The notes beneath the pieces are model-generated. The model saw only the letters and a program-made list of their open reading frames with translations. It did not search any database and had not been told where the DNA came from. Shown one piece after another: positions 24,476 to 34,196 of a stretch of 64,000 nucleotides of DNA. This DNA is from Alligator mississippiensis (taxonomy: Eukaryota > Chordata > Crocodylia > Alligatoridae), in contig NC_081831.1 of NCBI RefSeq assembly GCF_030867095.1, positions 22,753,642-22,817,641 on the forward strand, read 5' to 3'. The translations under genes were made by a program, and so were the position numbers. Position 1 is the first letter of the stretch; every line of letters begins with the position of its first letter.

Positions 24476-25196
24476 TGTTCCTTGTAGTGATGGGGCCCTG
24501 CCTCTGATAACCAATTAGCTCAAAATAAAGAGCGAGACCTTTGTAAGAGGGGGCAAGGCAAGACACAGCATTTATTGATTGAGCGCTTAGTATACACACA
24601 CACCCCCAATTTCTGTTCTGTGCTGGTATACTTTACCAGCCTCATCAGTGCTCAAGTCAATTTAGTGGCCAGCTAAGTTTGTCACGAGTGGGAACTGGGC
24701 TTCTGTTGGTCTGTCATCAGGCGAACTGATGCTCCAGAATGGTATGCAGAACAAGACCCAAAATGGACGTGTCTTGCCCCACCTTTTATAGTCTTGTCAG
24801 TTCAGTCAGTCCTCTGTGCTTTTGCTGTGTTATCACAGTGTTCCTCCTTGAAGGTCGATTGATGTTGTTCTCTCGCTGTTCTGGGGTGGATTCTTCTTCT
24901 TTTGTTTTTTTTATCTGTCTGCATTCTTCAGCCAGTTGCCACCTGGTGTTTTCCTTTTCCACAAACACACTCTCACCCATTCCATCACACATAAAGCATA
25001 CAAAGGAGTGAAAGGTCAAGCACTTATGTCCAGCTACAGATCAATACAAAATGGAGTTTCTTAAGGCAGTGCAAAACTCAAAAAAATACACACAAAAAAG
25101 CATCAAGGTAATAGATAAGATTAAGACAATAGACAAAAGTCTATCTCCATGTTATTTACCCAACATAAAACTGGTATTTATGCCATTTGCATAACA
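24476..25196 (-). mobile_element. Solo LTR of an endogenous retrovirus, antisense to RTBDN
   Basis: The 721-bp segment is bounded by TGTT...AACA on both ends and flanked by a 4-bp direct duplication CCTG (24472-24475 and 25197-25200), the hallmark of retroviral integration. On the minus strand there is a TATA box (TATAAAAGG, 24782-24790) and an AATAAA signal (+ strand TTTATT, 24571-24576) about 210 bp later. This fits U3 of about 430 bp, R of about 200 bp and U5 of about 80 bp. No gag, pol, primer-binding site or second LTR is present, so it is a solo LTR left by recombination. Its base composition is AT-richer than the flanks. It lies in the RTBDN 5' intron. Confidence 0.85.
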
Positions 25197-25230
25197 CCTG
25201 CTGACTTCCTCTCTGCTTGTCCTCAGGACC

Positions 25231-25394
25231 ATGGGTCTGCAGACGCTGGGCCTGGCCTGGGCGCTGGCGCTGGCGCTACCCCACGGGGAGGGCACTGAGG
25301 GGGGCACCTGCCTGCCCGGAGGGAAGCATAAGGCCCGGCCCAGTCCTGAGAGCAGCCTGGGACTCTGCCAGGCCTATGCACACAGTGAGTTGCA

Positions 25395-25425
<31 letters not shown>

Positions 25426-27026
25426 CGGAGGGTGATGGGGCCCTGTGTTTCCACCCCAACACTGACTGACCAAAGCTGGGCAGAGAACTCAGGCATCGGG
25501 GATCCCAGTCCCCAGTACCCACCCAGAGCTCAAGAGACCCAGGTGTCAGGGTTCCCAGTTCCCCCTTCTCTGACCTTCCAGACCTGGGCAAAGAACCCAG
25601 GTGTCTGGGCTTCCAGCCCCCTCCTCCCAGCTCCAAGGCACCAGTCCCACTGCCCTCCCAGAGCTGGACAGAGAAACCAGGAATCCAGGCTCCCAGGGCC
25701 CATGATGGGGGAGAAGGGCCAGCTGTGACTCTGTGACCCCTGATTCTGCACCCCCCCTTCCCCCCACAGATGCCTGTTGCTCCCCAGAAACAGCTGCCGA
25801 GATTTCCACTACAGGGGCCAGGGATGTTGCCTGGGACTGCTGTGGCCCCCTCAGCTCCAGGTGAGATCCCATGCTATGAACTCGTGCCCTGGGGCTGCAA
25901 GCTTCCCTCCAACAGTGTCCTAGGCCCTGACACTGTCTCCCCACACTCTCCAGTTGTGCCAGGTACCTGCAACAACTTGAATGTTTCTACCGCTGCTCAC
26001 CTGGCGCTGCCCACTGGCTCCACCCTGAGCACCCCACAGCGCTGCATCGAGCCCCCCTGTGTCGGGACTTCTGTCAGCAGTGGTAGGTGGGGGGCAGGAC
26101 ACCTGGGTTCTCTCCCCAGTGGGGAAGGGTGCTGGGAACTCCGATGCCTGGGCTTTTCCCCAGCTCAGGAAGAGGGGCGGGGGCTGGGAGCTCTGGTGCC
26201 TGGGGTCTCTCCCAGCTCAGGGAGGGCAGGGGCCTGGGTAGGTTGGAACAAGGTTGGAGCAGGGGAGGTGGTGCTGGGAGCCCGGACACTTGGGTTCTCT
26301 CCTTGGGGAGAGCTTGGGTGACTCCAGGCAGCAGGGGGAAGGGGGTGGGTAGGGGGAAGAAGGAGGCAGGGTGGACCCCACTTTTTTCCACTCCCCCCCC
26401 AGGTACAATGCCTGCCGGGATGACCTGACCTGTGCTCAGGACTGGGTCCGTGACTGGCGCTGGGGCCCCGAGGGCAACAACTGCACGGGGGGCTGTGCCC
26501 CCTATAGCCAGGTGAGAGGGGATGGGGTGGGGGGGAGGGGAAGACTGAGACCTGGCCCACTCATGTCTTTGGCCTACTGCCCAGCCCCACCTCCCCCATG
26601 ATGTTTTATGTGGCTGTTCTCAGCTGTTCCATCTCAGAGTAAGTCGTATCCCAGCTCCAAGGGTCCCTATGATGACCTGTGCAGCAGTTCCACCCCAGAG
26701 CTGGCTGCATCCCAGCCCCATGTACCTCCAGGGTGTTCTGTGTGGCCATTGCCAGCAATCTCACCCCAGAACTGGTTGCATCCACACCTCCCCTCACCTC
26801 TGCCCCCCTCTCTCTCCCCACTCAGATGTACCGTGATGGCCAGGACCTGTGTGAGACCATCTGGGGAGATGCTTTTGTGACTGAGGATCCCCCCTGCCCC
26901 TGCCTGACCCCAGGGGCTCCAGGCCTGGAGATGGCAGCAGTGGCAGGCATGCCATGCCCAACACGGGTCAGGAGCCGGCGCACTGTCATCGAGGAGGATG
27001 TGGAAGGCAGCGGGAGCGGATTCTAG
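25231..27026 (+). CDS. RTBDN: RTBDN, retbindin (folate receptor/riboflavin-binding family)
   Basis: Coding exons 25231-25384, 25770-25860, 25954-26082, 26403-26511 and 26826-27026 join in frame to 227 aa. The start ATG follows a strong acceptor (CTTGTCCTCAG, 25216-25226), so at least one noncoding exon lies upstream. The N-terminus MGLQTLGLAWALALALPHG is a short signal peptide. The mature part has the family cysteine pattern: ACCSPETA, WDCCGPLS, LECFYRCSP, PLCRDFCQQWYNACRDDLTC, NNCTGGC and a C-terminal PCPC. One N-glycosylation sequon (NCT) is seen. Retbindin is known as a secreted photoreceptor protein binding riboflavin/flavins; the sequence itself shows only family membership. Divergent from MAST1, tail-to-tail with RNASEH2A, as in mammals. 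An LTR ends about 30 bp before the acceptor. Confidence 0.93.
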
Positions 27027-27039
27027 GGCCCCTCCCTGC

Positions 27040-27640
27040 TTCCCCCAGGGGAAGACCCCACCCTGCACTAGGGGAACTGCTCGTGATCTATGCAACACCC
27101 CCCCCCCCACCAGTGCCCCTACCCACTAGGCGCCGCTCCCCTCCCAGAGGTGGGAGAGTACCCTGGCATCCTGGATCCCAGCACCCCCTGCTCTAAACAC
27201 CTTCTTTCCCATGGAACCCAGGTGTCCAGACTTCTAGCTGTCCCTGCTCTAACCACCCCAGAGAACCCAGGCGTCCAGGGTCCCAGCCCCCCAGACCTGC
27301 TTTAATACCTCAGCTCCAACTCTCAGATTAGACCAGAGAGAGAACCCAAGTGTCCAGAGGGCCAGGTCGCCACTTCCCTGACCAGGGAACCCAGGATTTT
27401 ATTCCCTCTGCTCTAAACCCTCATCCCTTGCTCCCCACCCAAAGCAGAAAAAAAACTCAGGCATCTGGACTGCCAACATGCTCTCTCCCCCCCGAGCTAG
27501 GGAAAGAACAGAGGTATCCGGGCTTACCCTACACGCTCCCTTTGGCAGAGGCAGAGATAGAGCCCAGGTATCTGGGACCATAGGCAAGTCAGTAGTGCTG
27601 CCCCCCCCATCCCGGCTGAAGAACCCAGGCATCCTGCTGC
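27040..27640. repeat. Family-A repeats in the RTBDN 3' flank
   Basis: Several CAGAGAACCCAGGTGTCCAG-type units with C-rich spacers, likely part of the RTBDN 3' UTR if the signal at 27787 is used. Confidence 0.7.
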
Positions 27641-27786
27641 TTTGCAGCCCCCTCCCACAACCCCTTATCTATCCACTAGGCCACAAGGCCTGGCAAGACC
27701 TGCCCCCCAAGTCCTAGAAGTGGAGGAGCTTTGTGGCCAGCATGTCAACCCACCTAGACTCCTCCCCCACCCCCAAGTGGGGCAGG

Positions 27787-27792
27787 AATAAA
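27787..27792 (+). terminator. Candidate RTBDN polyadenylation signal
   Basis: AATAAA about 760 bp after the RTBDN stop, followed by a CTCTGTCTCTGCC stretch. It is the only canonical hexamer I saw between the RTBDN stop and the family-B array. Confidence 0.5.
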
Positions 27793-27839
27793 CCAGCCAG
27801 AAGCTGACCATGGCTCTGTCTCTGCCAGCGGGCGGCACT

Positions 27840-28530
27840 GGGATGCGGGTGGGGCAGCCCCCATATTCCACCCCAGAAGTGGCTGCAGCCTGACACTGGG
27901 GGTGGAGGCTCTGTTATACCCAGCCAGATCTTCCACCCCAGAGCTAGATGCATCCTAACACCAGAGTCTCTCATACCTAACTTGTTGCCCCACCACAGAG
28001 CCAGCCAAATCAGAGCACTTTTGAGGGTTTACTTTACATTATACCCAGCTGGTGCTCTGCCTCAGAGCCAGCTACACCTTAACACCACTGATGTTCTCAA
28101 TTATACCCAACCCCTGTTGCTTCACCCCGGAACTGGCTGCATCTCAGCCCTGTTGAGGGTCACTGCTATACCCAGCCCCTGATGTCCCATCCCAGAGCCA
28201 AAGGCATTTCAGCACTGTTGAGAATCCCCATTATACCCAGCTAGGAATCCACCCCTCAACTGGGTGCATCCTAACACCACTAAGGGTCTCTGTTACACCC
28301 AGCCCCGGTTGCTCAACCCCAGAACCAGCTGCATCTGAGCACCATTAAGGGTCCCTGTTATACTCAGCTGGTGCTCCACCCCAGAGCCAGCCAGATCTCA
28401 ACACCATTGAGGGTGTCTGTTATATCCAACCTGTATTGCTCCACCCGAGCTGCCTGCATCTCAGCACCGTTGAGGGTCCCTGTTATACCCAGCCCCCAAT
28501 GTCCCACCCCAGAAGCAGCTGCAAGCTCAA
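27840..28530 (-). repeat. Family-B tandem repeat between RTBDN and RNASEH2A
   Basis: About ten units in reverse orientation: CACCCCAGAGCTGGCTGCAT, then CTCAGCACCNTTGAGGGTC-like pieces, then TGTTATACCCAGC. It fills the gap between the two convergent genes. Confidence 0.85.
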
Positions 28531-28557
28531 GCAACAGCTACACAACTCTGTGGGACC

Positions 28558-28563
28558 TTTATT
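28558..28563 (-). terminator. RNASEH2A polyadenylation signal
   Basis: TTTATT on the + strand is AATAAA on the gene strand (CTAATAAAGG), 57 bp after the RNASEH2A stop. Confidence 0.85.
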
Positions 28564-28619
28564 AGCTCAAATGAAGCCCACAGGCTATGTGTGTGGGGTG
28601 TCTTGACCCCCAGCCCCCA

Positions 28620-31600
28620 CTACAGGCCACTGAGGGGTTTGAGGCAGCGCTCGTGGAAGTAGCGATGGGGTTGGTGTGGGGTGGGTGCTGGGCGAGCAAA
28701 GTAGGACAGCAACGAGGGGGTGCCTGGTGTGGTGGCAGCATCCCCATCATCATAATCCCTGGGAGGGGGGGAATGACAGAGGGAGCAGTTAGGGGAGAGC
28801 TTAAGGGGTGACGGGAAGAGCTGTCCCCAGGAACCCAGGTGTCTGGCTCCCGCCCACCCTCTCCATGGAAACTCAGGTGTCCAGGGCACCCACCCACCCA
28901 AACAAAACCCAGGCATCCAGGGCACCCAACCCCTGCCATCAGAACCCAGGTGTCCCAGACCCATACACATACACGAGAGTACACACACAACACTCAGGCA
29001 GCCAGAGTACCAACTCACACCCTTGTGCCCTGGAAACCAGTCATCCAGGGCATCTACTTACTCACTCAACCCCCGAACCCTGGTGTTTGCCTGCCCCCCA
29101 CCCTCCTCACCAACTCTGAAACCCCAGGCACATCCAGGCACCCCCTCACACATTCACAGAACTCAAGCATCCAGCTCCCCTCAGCCCTCCCAGACCAAGC
29201 CAGTGCATGGGCACGTACCAGTGCACAGGCACAGCATGGCTGTCCAGCAGGGTCTGGGCCGTGCTCCAGCTGAACCGCACAAACTGTGGGTACCCAAAGA
29301 TGGGGTCCAGGGTCTGCATTAGCCATGCCTTTGTCTTGGGGTCTGGGTGAGCACAGTAGGGGGTGAGGGGAGACAGGAAGAGCCCTAGGGCAGGACTCCC
29401 ACCACAGCACAAAGCTAAGAGCTTGGATAGCTGGGATCCTTCCCCAGCTCTAGGAGGGGAGGCAGGGGGGGCCAGGGCCAAGAGCAGGAGGTGCTGGGAG
29501 CCTGGATTCTCTCCAGCTCTGGGAGGGGAGGGGGTGTGGAGGGGCCCTAGAGGAGGTGTGGTGGAGCTAAGAGCCCAGACACTGGGGTTTCCTCTAGGTC
29601 TAGCAGAGAAGGGGAGTCCAAAGGGGTTAAAGCAGGGTGTGCTGGGAGCCAGGACACCTAGGTCCTCTCCAGCTCTGGGAGGGGATGTGAGGTTAGAGTG
29701 GGGGTAGCTAGGAGCCCAGATCCTTAGGTTCTTTCCCCAGCTCAAGGCAGGGAGTGGGCAGGATGAAGGATGGGGGTGGGGCATAGACCCCCAGCCCAGG
29801 ATAGGGGGGGTACCAAGCTGGCTGTGACCAGAAGTGCAGTCTTGGGCAGTTGGTGAGGGGTACTGGACTGTCTGGCACCTCCTTGTGGCCAGCCCAGCCC
29901 CCCTTACCATTGGGATACCCCGACCCATAGTCCAGGCTCGTGTCATCCAGATCCTCCACAAACTTCCAGCTCTTCACAGCCCGATCTCTTGCTACCTGCC
30001 AGATGGACACACAGACATGTATGTCTCAGAAACCCCACCCCGCTCCAAATGCAGCTGGCTCTGGGGTGGGACACTGGGGGCTTGGTATAACACAGATCCC
30101 TCAGCCAGTCCTGAGATGCAGCTGGCTCTAGGATGGCATGTTAGGGCTGGGTATAACAGGGACCCACTGCATGGTGCTGGGATGCAATTGGTTCTGGGGT
30201 GGGACACTGGGGCTGGGTATAACAGGGACCCATTGGCCAGCCCTGAGATGCAGCCACATTTGGGGTGGGGCACATGGGGGCAGCTGGTTACCTGTGCTAA
30301 GATGCAGCTGCTTCTGGGGTGGAACCTGGGGGGCTCCAGACCAGTTGCCCAGAGCAGGGCACACAGGTAACAGGACAATACTAAAGAAGCTGGGGAGGAG
30401 GGGGGCTGAGGAGCCCTGGAGACCCCTTGGGGTGGAGCCTGAACCCAAACTAACCTTGGCACAGATGCTAGCAGCACTGACAATGGGGAAGAGGGCATCA
30501 GCCTTGGCTCGAACAGTCACCTCCAGCTCAGGGAACCGCTGCTGCAGCTTCTCCTGGTACTTGTCAGCTGGCCCCACCGTGTCCACAAAGACCTTGCGGG
30601 GGGGGGGGGGGGGGGGGGGGGGGGGAAGAAGAGCTCTGCTGTGGCAAGGGGGTCTGGTAGGGAAACTGAGGTGGGCAAGTGGGGGTTGGGCTCTGCCCTA
30701 ATGGAGGCAGGAATTGATTTGCTCCTGAACACATTGGGGAAACTAAGGCATGCTCACCTCTGTCACCTGGACCCCGGCATCCAGCGCGTGCTGCACCAGG
30801 CCAATGGCTGTGTCGTGGGACAGTGCATTGAGGTTATACTTGGCCCTGGCCAGGGCGAAAGGACAGCCTTTTTAGAGCTCCTGGAAGGTGTCAGGGCAAT
30901 CCCCAGGGAGCACCAGCTCTGGGGTAGAGCTTATGGACGGGCCTGCATAGGATAGGATGGGGTGTGGCTACCTCTGGGGTCAAACAGGTGCATAAAACAC
31001 ATTGGGGGAGGTGGGGCTGGGATGCAGCCAGCTCTGGGGTAAAGCAGCTGGGAACAGTCACATAGAACAGTGGTTCTCAACCTTTCTTGTACCAGGACCC
31101 ATTTGTAAACATTGATGGCCAGCCCCAACCCAGTGTCCTTCAGTCCTGACCCACTACCCCTCCACTCCCCGGCATCAGTTCCCTAGTGTGTGGGGCAGGG
31201 AGGGCCCAAGCAGCCCCTTGCAGGCTGGAACTTTGTCAGCCTGCAAGGGAAAAGCCACCATTTCCCACATTTTCTCCTTGAAAGGAGAATCCATTTTTTA
31301 AGTTTGCTCACGACCCTGTCATAGATTCTTGAAACCCACTTTTGGGTCACAATGCATGGGTTGAGAAAAGCTAACAGAACATCATGGGGAGGGGATATGA
31401 GACTGGAATGCAGCCAGCTCTGGGGTGGAATACCTGGGAAAGGTGCATAGAACATCATGGCGGCATTGAAGCTAAGATACAGCTGGCTCTGGGGTGGAAC
31501 TGCTGCACATAGCATTGTGGGGGGTAGAGCTGGGATGTGTCTGGCTCTGGGGTGCAGTAGCTGGGAACAGTGGCATATACCACAGGTGTGGGGGGGAGGT

Positions 31601-32609
31601 CTCACCGCTGCTGCATGCTAGTGGAGATGAAGTCCGGGGACAGCACATGCAGGGCCCAGCCAACAAACTCCTTGGCATCATCCAGGAGTTCAAAGAGCTG
31701 CTCCCGCTCTGCCTCCGACAGCGTCTTCGAGTCTGGGAGCAAGGGCATGGGGGGGTAGGGGGCAACCCAAGGCCTGGGGGGGCTCCTGGGAGATTCACCC
31801 TCCTTCCCCCATCCCAGAGCAGGGAGAGAACCCAGGCATCCAGGCTCCCAGGCCCCCTTGCTCCAACCTCCCTTAAATCTCAGAGAACCTATCTGTCCTG
31901 GCTCCTAGCACTCAGCCCCAAGTCCTCCTCCCCCTCACAGAGAACACAGGTGTCTGGCTCTTGGCCTCCCCCTGCTCCATCCCCCACCCTGCCACTACCC
32001 CCCCAGCTCCACTTCTCCCACTGCAATCACCCCCAAAGCCCTGCAGAGACCCCCAGCCCCTCCCCCACCAGGCCTCGTGGGAGGGGGGATCTTGGGGTGA
32101 CCCCACTGTTACCTGCCACCTTCAGTGCCTGTAGCTCCTCCAGCCGGGACACAGGACAGTAGCAGATGCCGTAGACCATGGGGCCTTGTGGGGCAGGGGG
32201 ACAGATCAGGGGGGCTCTGCCCCAGCCAGGAACGGGGAGCATCATCCTCCCATCACTCCCTCCCCTCCCAGAGAAGCTACCCCCCACAGCACCTCTCAAC
32301 TACTTCCCTGTGGGGGATCTGGTGGGAGAGAACACATGAGGGGCACTAGATGCATCGGGGGCTGCCCCCCACCCCCCTTGCAAGGCTCCATATCCCACGT
32401 GCAAAGCCCCGCGCAAGATTCCATGCAACTCCCCCCCGGTGCACCCCCGTGTATGCAAGACCCTACAAAGCCCCTTGCAAGGCCCCCCCACCGGTACCGA
32501 GCACAGGCCCCCGCCCCGCCTCGTCGATGCCCAGGCAGCATGGCAGCTCGCGGCACAACGCAGGCACCACCGAGCCCACCGGACCCCCTCGGCCGCCGCC
32601 GGCCTCCAT
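28620..32609 (-). CDS. RNASEH2A: RNASEH2A, ribonuclease H2 catalytic subunit A
   Basis: Eight exons: 32498-32609, 32113-32184, 31606-31732, 30758-30845, 30455-30592, 29908-29995, 29219-29342 and 28620-28758, giving 888 nt and 295 aa (human 299). Type II RNase H. The active-site acidic residues are all present: Asp29-Glu30 in [14 protein letters not shown], Asp137 in VFVDTVG and Asp165 in RAKADALFP. The ribonucleotide-sensing tyrosine lies in DYGSGYPN (Tyr206). The C-terminus carries SLLSYFARP, comparable to the SYF segment of human RNASEH2A that packs against the B/C subunits. With RNASEH2B and C the enzyme removes ribonucleotides from DNA and RNA:DNA hybrids in the nucleus. Intron 4 has a 28-base C run (coding sense) next to the exon 5 acceptor. 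A polyadenylation signal lies at 28558-28563. Confidence 0.97.
30040..30330 (+). repeat. Family-B repeat in RNASEH2A intron 5
   Basis: Five units of the family described at 15850, + orientation. Confidence 0.85.
30598..30625. repeat. (G)28 homopolymer at the RNASEH2A exon 5 acceptor
   Basis: On the gene strand this is 28 C bases followed by GCAAG|GTCTTTG, so the run is the polypyrimidine tract of the acceptor. Length could be a sequencing estimate. Confidence 0.8.
30930..31570 (+). repeat. Family-B repeat variant in RNASEH2A intron 3, split by a transposon-like element
   Basis: Units carry GATGCAGCCAGCTCTGGGGT plus GGGAACAGTCACATAGAACA instead of the usual GGGTATAACAGG part. The TIR element at 31068-31372 interrupts one unit. 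Confidence 0.75.
31068..31372. mobile_element. Nonautonomous DNA transposon-like element (hAT type, tentative)
   Basis: The left end CAGTGGTTCTCAACC is mirrored, imperfectly, by GGTTGAGAAAAGCT at the right end (31359-31372). This TIR style is known from hAT/Charlie elements. No ORF is present. The element splits a family-B tandem repeat unit: the unit text ...CATAGAA resumes as ...CAGAACATCATGG on the right, so an imperfect target duplication is likely. It lies in RNASEH2A intron 3. Confidence 0.6.
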
Positions 32610-32640
32610 GGCGGGCTGCCCCCACGCCTCGCGCAAGGGC

Positions 32641-32661
32641 TGCCGGGAATCGCAGTTCCGG
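32641..32661 (-). promoter_or_regulatory. RNASEH2A proximal promoter: ETS site plus ZNF143-like site
   Basis: On the gene strand CCGGAA (ETS) runs into ACTGCGATTCCCGGCA, which resembles the ACTACAAYTCCCAGMA element bound by ZNF143 in housekeeping promoters. The block ends 32 bp before the start codon in CpG-rich DNA. There is no TATA box. Confidence 0.55.
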
Positions 32662-32999
32662 CGGGGTGGAGCAAGCCACGCGCGGGAGGGGCAGAACGGG
32701 CTAGTGGGTAGAGTGAGGGGGGAGCCGGACGCCTGGGTTGTCTGGAAGGAGTGAGGACTAGTGGTTAGAGCAGGAGGCGGGGGAGGGGACCCAGACGCCG
32801 GGGAAGGAGGGGGGGGGGGCTAGGAGGGGAGTGGGAGCTACAGAGCGGGGTTGGGGAGCCCGGACTCCTGGGTTCTCTGCGGGGAGGAGGGGCTCGTGGT
32901 TTTAGAGTGGGACCCCTCCCCAGACTGGGCTGTGATGGGGAGCGGGTGGTTGGCGGATGATCCCGGACGCCTGAGCCAGGAGCGTGGCGGGAGAGCAAG

Positions 33000-34190
33000 G
33001 GTTTGTCGTAGCCCCCACCTCAATGGGAGGGAGAACCCCCGGATTCCCCCTGCACATATCGCCCATTGCTCGGGCGGGGGAGGGGAGACTGAGGCTCTGT
33101 TCCCTTCCCCCACCGCCCGGCCGTAGCGCTTTGAATTGCCCGGGCTCCTCACCACCGCCAGCTCGGGGGGGAATGGACCAGCCCAGACCCTCCCCCCGCC
33201 CTGGGGGAATGGACCAGCCCATCCGACTAGCGTGGGAGGGGGTGGGGCCAGGATAAGACGCGCGCGCGCTGCCTCGTGCTGCAGATCCTGGGTGTTAGCT
33301 GCGTGCGCCTGCAACTTCTTGTGCAAAGGTGGGCGTGCGTGCAATTGCCTGGCGGGGGTTGCGTGCACGCGCGGGGCGCCCTCTCCCCCCTGAAGTGTAC
33401 GGGGGGGGGGGGTTGGTTTCGCATTGCATTGGTTACACGCATGCGGGGGGGGGGGTCACGTCTGTGGGGGGGCTCTTGCACACGCTTGGGAACTTTTTAT
33501 CAAATGCATCTCCCACGGCTGAGCCCTCTAAGCTCCCCCCCGCCCTAAGCTGCGGGGCTGCTTTGCCCTCTGTTTGCCCCCACGCGCCTTTGTGCGTGTC
33601 CGCTCAGCTCTGCGGGACTATTCCATTGTCCGTCTGTCTGTCCCTTTGTGCTGGGGGGGGCGGCGTGCATTGCCTTAAGAGGCTTCTTCCGCTTGTGCAA
33701 AGTAGCCTTTGAATGAGGACCCTCCTCCAACACTCATACAAATCCCTACAGTCCCCTTCTCCTTCTGGGACTCCCTGGGCATGGGCGGGGCGGGGCGGGG
33801 TGGGGTGGGGTGTCAGTCAGGGGTTTCCAGCCAGTCTGGTGTCTTGGCCACTAATACGGGTGCAATAGGGTTGCACACAGGGTAGTGGGGGGAATCCATC
33901 TGCTGTCTGCTCTAACCGGGATTATCTCAGCCTTACCACTTACTGGAGTGTTCTGGTCTGGCTTCTAGCCCCTCACACCCAAGCCCTGAGCCCCCTTTGT
34001 TGGGTGCAGAGGCTGGGCAGAACTCATTACAGCAGTGGGGGGTAGGGCCTCAGGAGGGTATGGGGGGTGATGAGGGCTTTCAGCTGTTGCCTTGCTGGGG
34101 GTAGAGACCAGGCAGAACTCATTGCAGCAGTGTGTGTGGTGGGGATCCAACCTGCACTGACCCTTGGCCCCTCCCCACACCCAGCCCTCC
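33000..34190. other. RNASEH2A-PRDX2 shared 5' region
   Basis: CpG-rich DNA with Sp1-type GGGGCGGGG boxes near 33785. The PRDX2 noncoding first exon should lie here, but no donor stands out enough to place it. A 22-bp word GGCAGAACTCATT.CAGCAGTG is present twice (34015, 34111). Confidence 0.4.
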
Positions 34191-34196
34191 CAGGAC

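Noticed and set aside
24476-25196. LTR as part of a full provirus
   Set aside because: No internal genes or second LTR on either side; both flanks carry the same 4-bp duplication, so it is solo.
33000-34190. A specific noncoding first exon for PRDX2
   Set aside because: Several GT sites exist but none is clearly a donor; placing it would be a guess.
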